Shown one piece after another: positions 15,901 to 22,970 of a stretch of 64,000 nucleotides of DNA. The notes beneath the pieces were generated by a model. The model saw nothing but the letters and a program-made list of their open reading frames with translations. It was not told where the DNA came from and searched no databases. A program made the position numbers and the translations under genes. Source of the DNA: Actinoplanes auranticolor (lineage in GTDB: Bacteria > Actinomycetota > Actinomycetes > Mycobacteriales > Micromonosporaceae); contig NZ_BOQL01000058.1 in assembly GCF_018332655.1 (NCBI RefSeq), positions 110,237 to 174,236 of the forward strand, given 5' to 3'. Position 1 is the first letter of the stretch, and every line of letters starts with the position of its first letter.

Positions 15901-17733
15901 GTCCGGAGCGCCGTGCTGGCCACCGGCGCGGCCGGCCGGCGGGATCGCACCGGTGTGCTGGCCGAGGCGATCGCCGGGCTGCTGACCGGGGTCGGGACGG
16001 CCGTGGCGGCCACCGCCGTCGACGGGGCCGGCGTCCGGCCGGGCATGCGCCGAGCCGGCGTTGCGGGCGCCGAAGGACTGCCCGTCGGCACCGGGGACCG
16101 CCGACACCGGGCGGCTCGACCCACCGGTCGGCTGACCGGCGCGTCCACCGGCGGCGAAGCCGCTGACCTCGTCGGGCGCGGCATGGCCCCCGCGGGCAGG
16201 ACCGGTCTGTTCCGGCGGGCGGCCTCCGGGATCCTGATGCCGCGCAGCACGACTCGCGGGCGACACCGGGCCACCGGGCAACGGCCCGGCGGCAGCAGGC
16301 GGCCCAGCAGCGCGATGACCACCGGCCGGCGGCACGGCACCCGGCCCACCACCATCAGGCAGCCCGGCAGCACGACGACCACCAACCGGCGGCACGGCAC
16401 CCGGCCCACCACCATCAGGCAGCCCGGCAGCACGACGACCACCAACCGGCGGGACAGCACCCGGCCCACCACCATCGGGCGGCCCGGCAGCTCCACGACC
16501 ACCGGCCGGCGGGACAGCACCCGCTCCGCCGACAGCAGGCGGCTCGGCAGCACGACGGCCACCCGCGGGCGGCACCGCAGCCGCTCCACCAGCAGCAGGC
16601 GGTCCAGCAGCACGACGGCCGGCGGCCGGCGGCACCGCAGCTGCTCCACCAGCAGGCGGTCCAGCAGCACGACGACCAACAGGCGGCACTGCACCCGAAC
16701 CGGCGGCACCAGGCGGCGTGGCAGCGCGATGGCCCCCACCGGAGGGTCCGGCCGGTGACCCGGCTGCTCCCGGCGTGGCCGGGGAGCCCGGCCAGCCCGG
16801 CGGCGTCGCGGGCGAGGTCGGATGGACACCGGGCACCGCCGGAGCGTTGCCCGAGGCCGGCACGGCCGACGTCGGACTGACCGCCGGGAACGATCCGGAC
16901 GGGTTCGGGTCGATCCGGCCGCTCAGCTGTCCGGCGTCCATCTGGCGACGGCCGTGACCGGGAGCCGGGACTGCCCCGGGCTCCGGAGTCGCGGGAGCCG
17001 CGCGGCGCCCGGCGGGACGGATGCCGGGCTCGCTGCGGTCGATCGGGGCGTGCCGTCCGGTGGACTCGTCCGCGACCCCGCCGTGGCGCGCGCCGGACGG
17101 GCCCTGACCAGGGGCTGCCTGTCCGGGCGCGGCTTGCCAGCCACCGGTCCTGTGCTCACCGGACCCGGTCTGCCAGCCGCCGGTCGTGTGCTCACCCGAC
17201 CCGGTCTGCCATGCCGGCGGACGGTCGCCGCCGGCCGGGGAGGCCGGTGCTGCCGGCGTGCCGTACGTGGGAGCGGAGCGGGGACCGGCCGGCGAGCCGG
17301 GCACCACCGGAGAACGCGGACCGGCCGCAACCCCGGGAGCAGGACCGGGACGGGCGCCGGGCGCGGAATGGGGACCCGCGGGTCCACCTGAGCGTGGTGC
17401 GGCCGGAGAGCCCGGAGCAGCCGTGGGACGCGGACCCGCCGGGGACAACGGCGCCACCGGGAACGGCGAGTCGTCGTCCACCGGGTCGTCCGGCCCGGGT
17501 GCGCGGCGACCGCTCTTGCTCGTGCGGCCCTCGCCGGCTGAGGAGCCGGGGCCGATCGCCGAGCGGTCCTCCTTGGCGCTGCGCAGGTCGTCGAGCCAGC
17601 CGGTCTCCTCGCGGGGCACCTCGACGGGCTCGACGGGCTCCGGCCGGCCGCGGCCGAACAGGCGGCGGCTGCGACCCGCCTGTTCGCGCTGGTCGGCGTC
17701 GTCGTCGGGCCTGTCGGCACCGCGCCTGCTCAC
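12991..17733 (-). CDS. Giant Pro/Gly/Ala-rich low-complexity protein with one C-terminal membrane segment
   Basis: 1580 residues from a GTG that overlaps the rarA stop (GTGA). The first ~1330 residues are compositionally biased and presumably disordered. They contain WQTGSGEH repeats (~170), 20-residue GGRRAAGLPDGGGPGAVPPV-type repeats (~350-470), collagen-like GQPGGP repeats (~950-1030) and GRGAAAVPG repeats (~1190-1310). A membrane segment at about 1373-1395 (VITLVTLSVVVLLLLPLLFGI) follows a basic stretch. The ~185-residue extracytoplasmic end has six cysteines (CFFDC, GECSDQ, YTCW, PECAVD, STCTG). I do not recognise this domain. Topology would put the disordered part inside the cell. The frame is open throughout with no frameshift. 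Function unknown. Confidence 0.75.
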   Translation of the reverse strand: MSRRGADRPDDDADQREQAGRSRRLFGRGRPEPVEPVEVPREETGWLDDLRSAKEDRSAIGPGSSAGEGRTSKSGRRAPGPDDPVDDDSPFPVAPLSPAGPRPTAAPGSPAAPRSGGPAGPHSAPGARPGPAPGVAAGPRSPVVPGSPAGPRSAPTYGTPAAPASPAGGDRPPAWQTGSGEHTTGGWQTGSGEHRTGGWQAAPGQAAPGQGPSGARHGGVADESTGRHAPIDRSEPGIRPAGRRAAPATPEPGAVPAPGHGRRQMDAGQLSGRIDPNPSGSFPAVSPTSAVPASGNAPAVPGVHPTSPATPPGWPGSPATPGAAGSPAGPSGGGHRAATPPGAAGSGAVPPVGRRAAGPPAGGAAAVPPAAGRRAAGPPAAGGAAAVPPAGGRRAAEPPAVGGAGAVPPAGGRGAAGPPDGGGPGAVPPVGGRRAAGLPDGGGPGAVPPVGGRRAAGLPDGGGPGAVPPAGGHRAAGPPAAAGPLPGGPVSPASRAARHQDPGGRPPEQTGPARGGHAAPDEVSGFAAGGRAGQPTGGSSRPVSAVPGADGQSFGARNAGSAHARPDAGPVDGGGRHGRPDPGQQPGDRLGQHTGAIPPAGRAGGQHGAPDPDEDPGTGPVGRRGAAGPRGRGAAPDPAARGGAPAGRGAPGTTTGPVRASAVVPPVVPGREGVRTPAVPGRAGAMAGSTSGVIGTTGQIARAGEAAARAAGRGTGRVPRPGQQGRPVPGAGPQAPGTGPQVPGAPVPGSPAAGQPGRGVPGNAPPGGRAQPGTGRPGPGQPGARPPAPGRVQPPAPGQPGAGRAVPGRPGGRVVPDQQPSGLAGAPGQPVGPGQHGGPGQPGTFSGPGQRVSGPVESGQHSAGVVRGPGRSAPGQGAAGQQPNAPGRPGRDASSPVSPAEPSGLPIRPGSPAPGGPAQGLSAPGRPSGLPGAPNQPGTPGQPGGSTGPLRRGGPAGPGQPSGLPRPGQPGGPGQPSGPGQPSGLPRPGQPGGPGQPGRPGQPGGPGQPGGPGQPGGPGQSGVPGQPGGFGQSGEIRGPGRPGGLAGPGQRSDFAGPHGDEHTGTGARPASLNDPGRPVRGTGSTPPGRGAAAVPPGPGAGPTTPGHATPGHGTGPVTPPRGTGQVTPGRGAGPATPGGGTPELPQSRGAAEVLPGRAAAAPGRGTGEVPTRGTPGLPDGGSPGAPGRGAAAVSGHGAAAVPGRGAAAVSGHGAAAVPGHGAAAVPGRGAAEAPGRGAADVPGRGTAEVSGRGAAEVPGRGAAPVPGRGTADVTGRGAVDAPGRAAVDAPGRAAVGGPGRGKGEVPGRGTAEVSPVRGTGTVTPPGRVGAVAVVGAGGVPDADESPADDERESPGGLLGKGAELRTRLRTERRLRVITLVTLSVVVLLLLPLLFGIRSATRDPVFNSLDALSVPTWADKQVDDRTSGSIWCFFDCRFRERTAQSERPFEETDKAYATALTEAGWKARSGECSDQPTTSGKYTCWTRDEFTLDLWVRLPECAVDAVAAQDPATQPSVGPDGLVPTPDPSTCTGSTVSIKVQNAVTDQRGKPQPAVDPSLIGETPDPVLTPDPLLEPTPTAS
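13855..14165 (-). repeat. GRGAA(A/E)VPG degenerate tandem repeats inside the giant ORF
   Basis: A 24-30 bp degenerate unit (coding GRGAAAVPG / GHGAAAVPG) recurs about a dozen times. The nucleotide identity between adjacent copies is high (for example CCGTGTCCGGGTACTGCGGC around 14070-14095), suggesting slippage-driven expansion. Confidence 0.6.
14650..14880 (-). repeat. 18-bp collagen-like GQPGGP repeat block
   Basis: An 18-bp unit (CTGACCCGGACCGCCAGG and variants) is tandemly repeated. A larger 63-bp duplication is superimposed: AGGCTGACCGGGGCGCGGCA occurs at 14761 and again at 14824. It encodes Gly-X-Pro-rich sequence without a cysteine-knot or signal sequence. Confidence 0.65.
16321..16680 (-). 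repeat. 60-bp tandem repeat, six units, in the giant ORF
   Basis: Six consecutive 60-bp units run from 16321 to about 16680. The first two units (16321-16380 and 16381-16440) differ at only two positions. Divergence increases towards 16680. The period is exactly 20 codons, so length changes stay in frame. Confidence 0.8.
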
Positions 17734-19241
17734 GGCTGGTCCTCTCCGGCGGCCGGGCCGCTGTCGTCCACCTTCGGCCCGTCGCCGGACGGGCCGTTCG
17801 AGCTGCCCGCGCCGGGCGGCGTGGGCCGGGGGTCCGCGCCGGATGGCGTGGGCCGGGGGTCCGCGGACGGGCCGCGGACGATTCTGCGCAGCCGGGGCAA
17901 CCGCTCGCCGACCGCGCGTTCCGCGCCGTGGTCGGTCGGGCGGTAGTAGTCCGCGCCGATCAGATCATCCGGCACATACTGCTGCCTAACAACACCCTTC
18001 GGGTCGTCGTGTGGATACCGGTAGCCCTTGCCGTGACCAAGGCCACGTGAGCCCGGGTAGTGCGCGTCCCGCAGCGCCGGTGGCACTGCCCCGCCGCGGC
18101 CGGCCCGGACGTCGGCCAGCGCCTCGCCCAGGGCGGTCGTCACGGCGTTCGACTTCGGGGCCGTGGCCAGGTGGACCACCGCCTGGGCCAGGTTGAGCTG
18201 GGCCTCGGGCAGGCCCACCGACTGCACCGCCTGGGCTGCGGCCGTCGCGATGAGCAGCGCCTGGGGGTCGGCCATGCCGACGTCCTCGCTCGCGAAGATC
18301 ACGATGCGCCGGGCGATGAACCGGGGGTCCTCGCCGGCGACCAGCATCCGGGCCAGCCAGTGCAGCGCCGCGTCCGGGTCGGAGCCGCGCATGCTCTTGA
18401 TGAACGCGCTGATCACGTCGTAGTGGGCGTCGCCGTCGCGGTCGTAGCGGACTGCGGCCACGTCGACGGCCTGCTCGGCGGTGGCCAGGTCGATCTCGGC
18501 GGCGCCCTGGGCCGCGGCGGAACCGGCCGCTGCCTCCAGCGCCGTCAGCGCCTTGCGGACATCGCCGCCGGCCAGCCGTACCAGATGCTCCTCGGCCTCG
18601 GCGGTGAGCGTGACCGCGCCGCCCAGGCCGCGGGGGTCGGTGACCGCGCGGCGGACGAGCTGGCGCACGTCCTCGTCACCCAGCGCCTGCAGGGTGAGCA
18701 GCACGCAGCGCGACAGCAGCGGGGAGATCACCGAGAAGTACGGATTCTCCGTGGTGGCCGCGAGCAGCGTCACCGTGCGGTCCTCGACCGCGGCGAGCAG
18801 CGAGTCCTGCTGGGTCTTGCTGAAGCGGTGCACCTCGTCGATGAACAGCACGGTCGGCGGGCCGCCGGCGCGGCGCTCGCGGCGGGCGGTGTCGATGACC
18901 GCGCGCACGTCCTTGACCCCTGCGGTCAGCGCCGACATGGCCACGAACTTGCGGTCGGTGGCCCCGGCGACGAGGTGGGCGATGGTGGTCTTGCCGGTGC
19001 CGGGCGGGCCCCACAGGATGACCGACATCGGCGTGGTGCCGGTGACGAGCTGGCGCAGCGGGGCGCCGGGGGCGAGCAGGTGCTGCTGGCCGACGAGCTC
19101 GTCGATGCTGGCCGGGCGCATCCGCACGGGCAGCGGCGAGTCCTCGGACCAGGTGGTGAAGCCGGCGGACACCGCACCGGCCGGCGGCGCGGTGCGGACA
19201 CCGCCCGGCTCGGTCAGGGGAAAGAGTCCGTCGAATTCCAT
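17730..19241 (-). CDS. rarA: Replication-associated recombination protein A (RarA/MgsA family AAA+ ATPase)
   Basis: 503 residues from the ATG at 19241; a TTG two codons upstream is also possible. After a short leader, SPLPVRMRPASIDELVGQQH opens the AAA+ domain. The Walker A WGPPGTGKTT lies at about 75-84, Walker B FIDEVHRFSK follows, and sensor 1 is LLAATTENPYFSV. The C-terminal lid and MgsA tetramerisation region ends GSRGLGHGKGYRYPHDDP. A Pro/Gly-rich tail of about 50 residues is an extra. RarA acts at stalled replication forks. The stop overlaps the GTG of the giant protein. Confidence 0.93.
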   Translation of the reverse strand: MEFDGLFPLTEPGGVRTAPPAGAVSAGFTTWSEDSPLPVRMRPASIDELVGQQHLLAPGAPLRQLVTGTTPMSVILWGPPGTGKTTIAHLVAGATDRKFVAMSALTAGVKDVRAVIDTARRERRAGGPPTVLFIDEVHRFSKTQQDSLLAAVEDRTVTLLAATTENPYFSVISPLLSRCVLLTLQALGDEDVRQLVRRAVTDPRGLGGAVTLTAEAEEHLVRLAGGDVRKALTALEAAAGSAAAQGAAEIDLATAEQAVDVAAVRYDRDGDAHYDVISAFIKSMRGSDPDAALHWLARMLVAGEDPRFIARRIVIFASEDVGMADPQALLIATAAAQAVQSVGLPEAQLNLAQAVVHLATAPKSNAVTTALGEALADVRAGRGGAVPPALRDAHYPGSRGLGHGKGYRYPHDDPKGVVRQQYVPDDLIGADYYRPTDHGAERAVGERLPRLRRIVRGPSADPRPTPSGADPRPTPPGAGSSNGPSGDGPKVDDSGPAAGEDQP

Positions 19242-19316
19242 CGGCAACGACAGTACCGGCCCGCCCTCGTGTGCCGGAAATGCACCGAAGGCGGGCCGTA
19301 TGCCGAAATCAGCGGA

Positions 19317-19535
19317 TCAGCCGCGGCCGGGGCGACGGCCACGGAAGCTGCGGCCGCTGCCGCTGCTCGTGTTGCGCGGGCCGCTGCCCACGCCGGCCAG
19401 GTACAGCGAGAGCAGAAGCAGACCCAGCGAGGCCATGGTCGAGAAGTTGAACAGGTCGGGAGCGCCGAGGTTGGTGTCGAAGAGATCGAGCAGCAGCCAG
19501 ATGCCGAAGACGATCGCGGCGGCGATAGCAAGCAT
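19317..19535 (-). CDS. Small two-segment membrane protein
   Basis: 72 residues from the ATG at 19535, which has an excellent GGAGGA 6 nt upstream; an ATG further upstream lacks this. Two hydrophobic segments (MLAIAAAIVFGIWLLLDLF, about 1-19, and MASLGLLLLSLYLAGVG, about 33-49) are separated by DTNLGAPDLFNFS. A basic Ser/Gly/Arg tail follows. It looks like a conserved actinobacterial small membrane protein of unknown function. It may be the first gene transcribed ahead of rarA (76 bp gap). Confidence 0.75.
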   Translation of the reverse strand: MLAIAAAIVFGIWLLLDLFDTNLGAPDLFNFSTMASLGLLLLSLYLAGVGSGPRNTSSGSGRSFRGRRPGRG

Positions 19536-19616
19536 GGGTTCCTCCGGGGGGATGAGAGCACTTGTCGTGCTACTACCCCCCGGCTGGTCACGCGTAAACT
19601 CCACCGTGGACGTGAC

Positions 19617-19790
19617 TCACCGTGTCTGCTGGATCGGCTCCGGATAACGGACGAGCACGTCCTTGAGGCCGGTGACCAGCCCGGCCCGCGCGGGGCCGTC
19701 GGCCGCCACGATCGGCCCGAGCAGGCGGCGCACCACGTACATCAGGACCAGAGCGTGGCGCGCGCGCTCAGCGGGCGGCAGAGCCGGCAC
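19617..19790 (-). CDS. Possible small protein (57 aa)
   Basis: From a GTG at 19790 the frame encodes VPALPPAERARHALVLMYVV, then an amphipathic helix and KDVLVRYPEPIQQTR. Third codon positions are almost all G/C and the sequence is protein-like. However, there is no clear ribosome-binding site, and the frame stays open upstream into the MFS gene. No family is recognised. It lies just downstream of the MFS gene on the same strand. Confidence 0.35.
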   Translation of the reverse strand: MPALPPAERARHALVLMYVVRRLLGPIVAADGPARAGLVTGLKDVLVRYPEPIQQTR

Positions 19791-19863
19791 CGGTACGGCA
19801 ATGAGCCCCTCGATCCGCGAGGCGCCGGCACGGCGATGGCGGTCGCCGGGGCCGCGGCACCGC

Positions 19864-21138
19864 TCAGGGCGCCGGGACGGGCTCCGGGGCACCCACCGGC
19901 GCCACCGTCGCCGCCGAGCCGCGGGCGACCAGATAGAGCGGCGCCGCCACGGCCAGGGCGGCCGCCCCGACCAGCAGCGACACCCGCAGGCCGGACGCCG
20001 ACGCCACGGCGGTCAGCGTGACCAGCCCGAGCGCACCGGCGGGCTGGCTCACCATCGAGTTCAGCGACAGCAGACTCGCCCGGTACGGCCCGTCGACCTG
20101 CCGGTGCAGCAGCCCGTTGTGCACCGGGCTCGCCGCCCCGTGCACGGTGTAACAGATCAGGTAGGCCGCGATCACTCCCACCGGACCGGCGAACAGCGCC
20201 ATCCCGGCCACCGTCACGCCCTGCAGGATCCGCAGCACGAAGCCGGTCCAGGGCGCCCCGATCCGGCGGGTCAGCAGCGGGATCAACGCCGCGCCCAGGG
20301 CCGAGGCCAGCCAGGCCACCGAGCCGACCGGTCCCATCAGCGCCGACGCCGTGCCCGGGTCGCCGACCACCTCGGCCAGCCGGACCGGCATCAGGCTCTC
20401 GAACGCCACCATCCCGAAGCCCCAGAAGAGCTCCACCGCGACCAGCGCCGCGATGATCCGGGAGCGGCGCAGCAGGCTCAGCGCGCCACCGATCGCGGCC
20501 GGGACCCCGCGTACGGACCGGGCCAGCGCGGCGAACCCGCGGCGCGGCCGGCGTTCGGTCATCAGCAGCGCCACCGCCGCCAGCGACACGACCTGCAGCC
20601 CGAGGGCGACGTAGACGGGCAGGCTCAGGGCCCCGCCCGGCACGGTCGGGCCGAGGGCGACCAGGCCGCCGGTGAGCAGGGCACCCGCCGCGATGGCCAC
20701 GCCCAGCACGACCCCGCTGCGGCTCAGGCCCGTCTCGATGTCGGCGCGCGCGTCGGCTGCCAGCGCCTGGTCGACGTACCAGGCCTCCAGCGGGCCGCTG
20801 TCCAGCGCGCGGTAGAGGCCCTGCAACAGGTAGAAGACCATGAACATCAGCACCGAGTCGGCCACGGTGAGCAGCGACAGGGCGGTGATCTCGATGACAC
20901 CGGCCAGCAGCAGCACCGGCCGGCGGCCGATCGCGTCGGAGAGCCCGCCGGTCGGCAGCTCCAGCAGCAGGACGGCCAGGCCCTGCAGGGCGGCTGCGGA
21001 GCCGTACTGGGCGAGGGTCAGACCGCGGTCCAGCGGGAGCAGCACGGTGACCGGGATCATCAGGCCGACGGGGAACCAGCGCAGGGCTAGCAGCCACAGG
21101 AAGCGGCGCCGGGCCTGGATCGCCGTCAGCGCGGTCAT
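19864..21138 (-). CDS. MFS transporter
   Basis: 424 residues with about 12 hydrophobic segments. Loop 2-3 carries the MFS signature-like LPTGGLSDAIGRRPVLL. An extracytoplasmic DSGPLEAWYVDQAL motif is seen in a subgroup of DHA1-like exporters. The start ATG overlaps the stop of the ArsR-type gene (ATGA), so it is co-translated with it. It is probably an efflux permease induced through that regulator. The substrate is unknown. Open frame upstream of 21138 is not coding. Confidence 0.87.
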   Translation of the reverse strand: MTALTAIQARRRFLWLLALRWFPVGLMIPVTVLLPLDRGLTLAQYGSAAALQGLAVLLLELPTGGLSDAIGRRPVLLLAGVIEITALSLLTVADSVLMFMVFYLLQGLYRALDSGPLEAWYVDQALAADARADIETGLSRSGVVLGVAIAAGALLTGGLVALGPTVPGGALSLPVYVALGLQVVSLAAVALLMTERRPRRGFAALARSVRGVPAAIGGALSLLRRSRIIAALVAVELFWGFGMVAFESLMPVRLAEVVGDPGTASALMGPVGSVAWLASALGAALIPLLTRRIGAPWTGFVLRILQGVTVAGMALFAGPVGVIAAYLICYTVHGAASPVHNGLLHRQVDGPYRASLLSLNSMVSQPAGALGLVTLTAVASASGLRVSLLVGAAALAVAAPLYLVARGSAATVAPVGAPEPVPAP

Positions 21139-21710
21139 GCCGGGTCCTCGATCCGCGGCATCGCGTACAGGTAGAGAAGGACCTGGCGGGCGTCGGGCGC
21201 GGGATCGCTCGCACCGCGGGCGCGATAGCGCTCGATGACCGCGTCCAGCTCGGCGGTCAGCGCGCTGAGCTGCTCGCTGCCCAGGCTCAGCATGTAGTCG
21301 GAGAAGCCGGCGGCGGCCCGCCAGGCCGGCGGCTCGGCCGGCCGGGCCCGCTGCCAGCTCTCCGCGCGGGCGACCAGGCGCTGCAGGCCGTAGCTGTCGA
21401 GCCAGTCGGCGGCGGCGGTCGCGTCCGGGTCGCCCGCGAACGCGTCGCGCTGCCAGCTGCTGATGTCGTGGGCGGCCCGCCACCAGCGCTCGCGGCCGCG
21501 GCCGGCGCTCTCGTCCTCGGTGACCAGCCCGACCTCGGCGAGCTGGCGCAGGTGGTAGCTGGTCGCGCCGGTGTTGGTGCCGAGGGCCTCGGCGAGCCGG
21601 GTCGCGGTGGCCGGCCCGTCCAGCCGCAGCCGGCCCAGCAGCCGGGCGCGCAGGGGGTGGGCGAGCACCCGGATCTGCTTGGCGTCGAGGTGGACCTTCA
21701 TCGGCTCCAT
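21135..21710 (-). CDS. ArsR-type winged-helix regulator
   Basis: 191 residues from the ATG at 21710; a GTG three codons upstream would lie inside the operator. QIRVLAHPLRARLLGRLRLD plus ATRLAEALGTNTGATSYHLRQLAEVGLV is an HTH_20/ArsR winged helix. The C-terminal ~100 residues (WLDSYGLQRLVARAESW, LSALTAELDAVIERYRAR) are a helical effector/dimer region common in MFS-linked regulators. No cysteine metal site is present in the HTH, so a metal ligand is unlikely. It is co-transcribed with the MFS gene and divergent to a GNAT gene across a nested palindrome. Confidence 0.88.
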   Translation of the reverse strand: MEPMKVHLDAKQIRVLAHPLRARLLGRLRLDGPATATRLAEALGTNTGATSYHLRQLAEVGLVTEDESAGRGRERWWRAAHDISSWQRDAFAGDPDATAAADWLDSYGLQRLVARAESWQRARPAEPPAWRAAAGFSDYMLSLGSEQLSALTAELDAVIERYRARGASDPAPDARQVLLYLYAMPRIEDPA

Positions 21711-21713
21711 GAG

Positions 21714-21745
21714 TTGCACAATACTTGTGCACAGAAATTGTGCAA
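21714..21745. promoter_or_regulatory. 32-bp nested palindromic operator
   Basis: TTGCACAAT (21714-21722) and ATTGTGCAA (21737-21745) form a perfect 9-bp inverted repeat. At exactly the same centre sits the palindrome TGTGCACA (21726-21733). This gives four TTGTGCA-like half-sites in phase, in an AT-rich gap between the ArsR-type gene and the GNAT gene. It is most likely the operator for the adjacent ArsR-type protein, controlling both directions. Confidence 0.72.
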
Positions 21746-21769
21746 GTCGGCTGTGCCAGAATGGCGGCC

Positions 21770-22249
21770 ATGATCGAGGTCCGGCGGGCCGGCGGGGAAG
21801 ACGCCGCCGAGGTCCTGCGCCTGCGCGGCGTGATGATGGACTCGGTGCGCCCCGGCGGCGGCGACCCGCAGAGCTGGATCGGCCCCGGCATCGCGGTCGT
21901 GCGCCCGCTGCTCGACCCGGGCAACGACGCCATGGCCGCGTTCGTGGTGGACAAGCCGGACGGTCCGGGGCTCGCGGCCTGCGTCGTCGGCACGGTCGAT
22001 CAGCGGCTGCCGGGTCCGAACGACCCGACCGGGCTGCGCGGGTACGTGCTCAACGTCGCGACCGACCCGGCGTACCGCCGCCGGGGTTATTCGCGGGCCT
22101 GCATGACCGCCCTGCTCGCCTGGTACGCCCAGCGCGGCATCGGCGCCGTCGACCTGCGTGCCTCCGCGGAGGGCGAGCCGCTCTACGCCTCGCTGGGCTT
22201 CGTCCGCAACCGGGACCCCGGCATGCGGCTGGTCATCCCAGCGCGTTGA
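21770..22249 (+). CDS. GNAT-family N-acetyltransferase
   Basis: 159 residues from the ATG at 21770; ATG 21761 is an alternative, and neither has a strong Shine-Dalgarno. The acetyl-CoA-binding motif A is seen as LNVATDPAYRRRGYSRACMT (R-R-x-G-Y), followed by DLRASAEGEPLYASLGFV typical of motif B. The substrate is unknown. It shares the nested operator with the ArsR/MFS pair, so co-induction (efflux plus acetylation of a toxic compound) is plausible. Its 3' end overlaps the convergent DUF1345 gene by 17 bp. Confidence 0.86.
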   Translation: MIEVRRAGGEDAAEVLRLRGVMMDSVRPGGGDPQSWIGPGIAVVRPLLDPGNDAMAAFVVDKPDGPGLAACVVGTVDQRLPGPNDPTGLRGYVLNVATDPAYRRRGYSRACMTALLAWYAQRGIGAVDLRASAEGEPLYASLGFVRNRDPGMRLVIPAR

Positions 22250-22916
22250 CCGCCTTGGCCACCACCAGCGCCGCGGTGACCAGGGAGATCGCCGACTGCA
22301 GCAGCATGGTCAGCTTCGCCCAGCGCGACAGCGGCAACGTGTCCGTCGGGCTGAAGGCGGTCGCATTGGTGAACGCCAGGTACAGGTAGTCGGCGAACTG
22401 CGGCCGCCAGTCCTTCGGCGCCATGTCCGGCGCGGTCATCTGCGGGAAGAGGAAGTCCGGGTACGGGTCCGTCCCGGCCGCCCGCTCCAGCGCCCCGCCC
22501 CGGTCCAGCTCCCAGTACCAGACCGCGAACGTCAGCACGTTGATCAACCAGATCGAGGCGCCGCTGCCCAGCAGAGCAGCCGCGCTGCCGGTGTCGGCAC
22601 CGCCGGCGATGTCGGCGACCAGGCGCACGACCGACCACGCGGTACCCAGGCTGGCCACGGCGATCAGGGTGAGGCTGAGCCGGCGCAACATCGGCGTCCG
22701 GCGCTCCAGACGGCCCGGGTTCGCGGCCACCAGCGCGCCGACGACGGCCACCTCGACGGCCGGCAGCACCCACCAGGCGCCCAGGCTGTACCGCTCGGGC
22801 AGCATCAGCTGCAGGGTGATCATCGCGGCGATGGCCAGGGCGAACGGCCAGCGCTGCTCGCCGCGGCTGAGCCGGCGCCAGAACGGCCGCGCTGCCAGAT
22901 CCTCCTCGAAGCCCAC
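22233..22916 (-). CDS. DUF1345 family membrane protein
   Basis: 227 residues from a GTG at 22916. There is no in-frame ATG in the gap, so the start is uncertain by a few codons. Four to five membrane segments are seen (WPFALAIAAMITLQLML, WVLPAVEVAVVGALVAA, LSLTLIAVASLGTAWSVV, LINVLTFAVWYW, LTMLLQSAISLVTAALVV). The family signature FADYLYLAFTNATAFSPTDT is present. The function is unknown. In other bacteria DUF1345 proteins are inner-membrane proteins with a pore-loop-like segment. Confidence 0.8.
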   Translation of the reverse strand: MGFEEDLAARPFWRRLSRGEQRWPFALAIAAMITLQLMLPERYSLGAWWVLPAVEVAVVGALVAANPGRLERRTPMLRRLSLTLIAVASLGTAWSVVRLVADIAGGADTGSAAALLGSGASIWLINVLTFAVWYWELDRGGALERAAGTDPYPDFLFPQMTAPDMAPKDWRPQFADYLYLAFTNATAFSPTDTLPLSRWAKLTMLLQSAISLVTAALVVAKAVNALG

Positions 22917-22970
22917 GGGCCCATCATGGCCCCTTGACCTCAACCGAGCTTCAACACGCACGCTGCGACG

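Noticed and set aside
16321..16680. CRISPR-like array because of regular 60-bp repeats
   Set aside because: Units are contiguous with no unique spacers, are a multiple of three, and lie within a coding frame.
13199..16758. Long open frames on the plus strand opposite the giant protein gene
   Set aside because: They result from high GC and repeat structure; they lack ribosome-binding sites and have Arg/Thr/Gly-biased, non-protein-like composition, whereas the minus-strand frame has a membrane segment, a Cys-rich domain and coupling to rarA.
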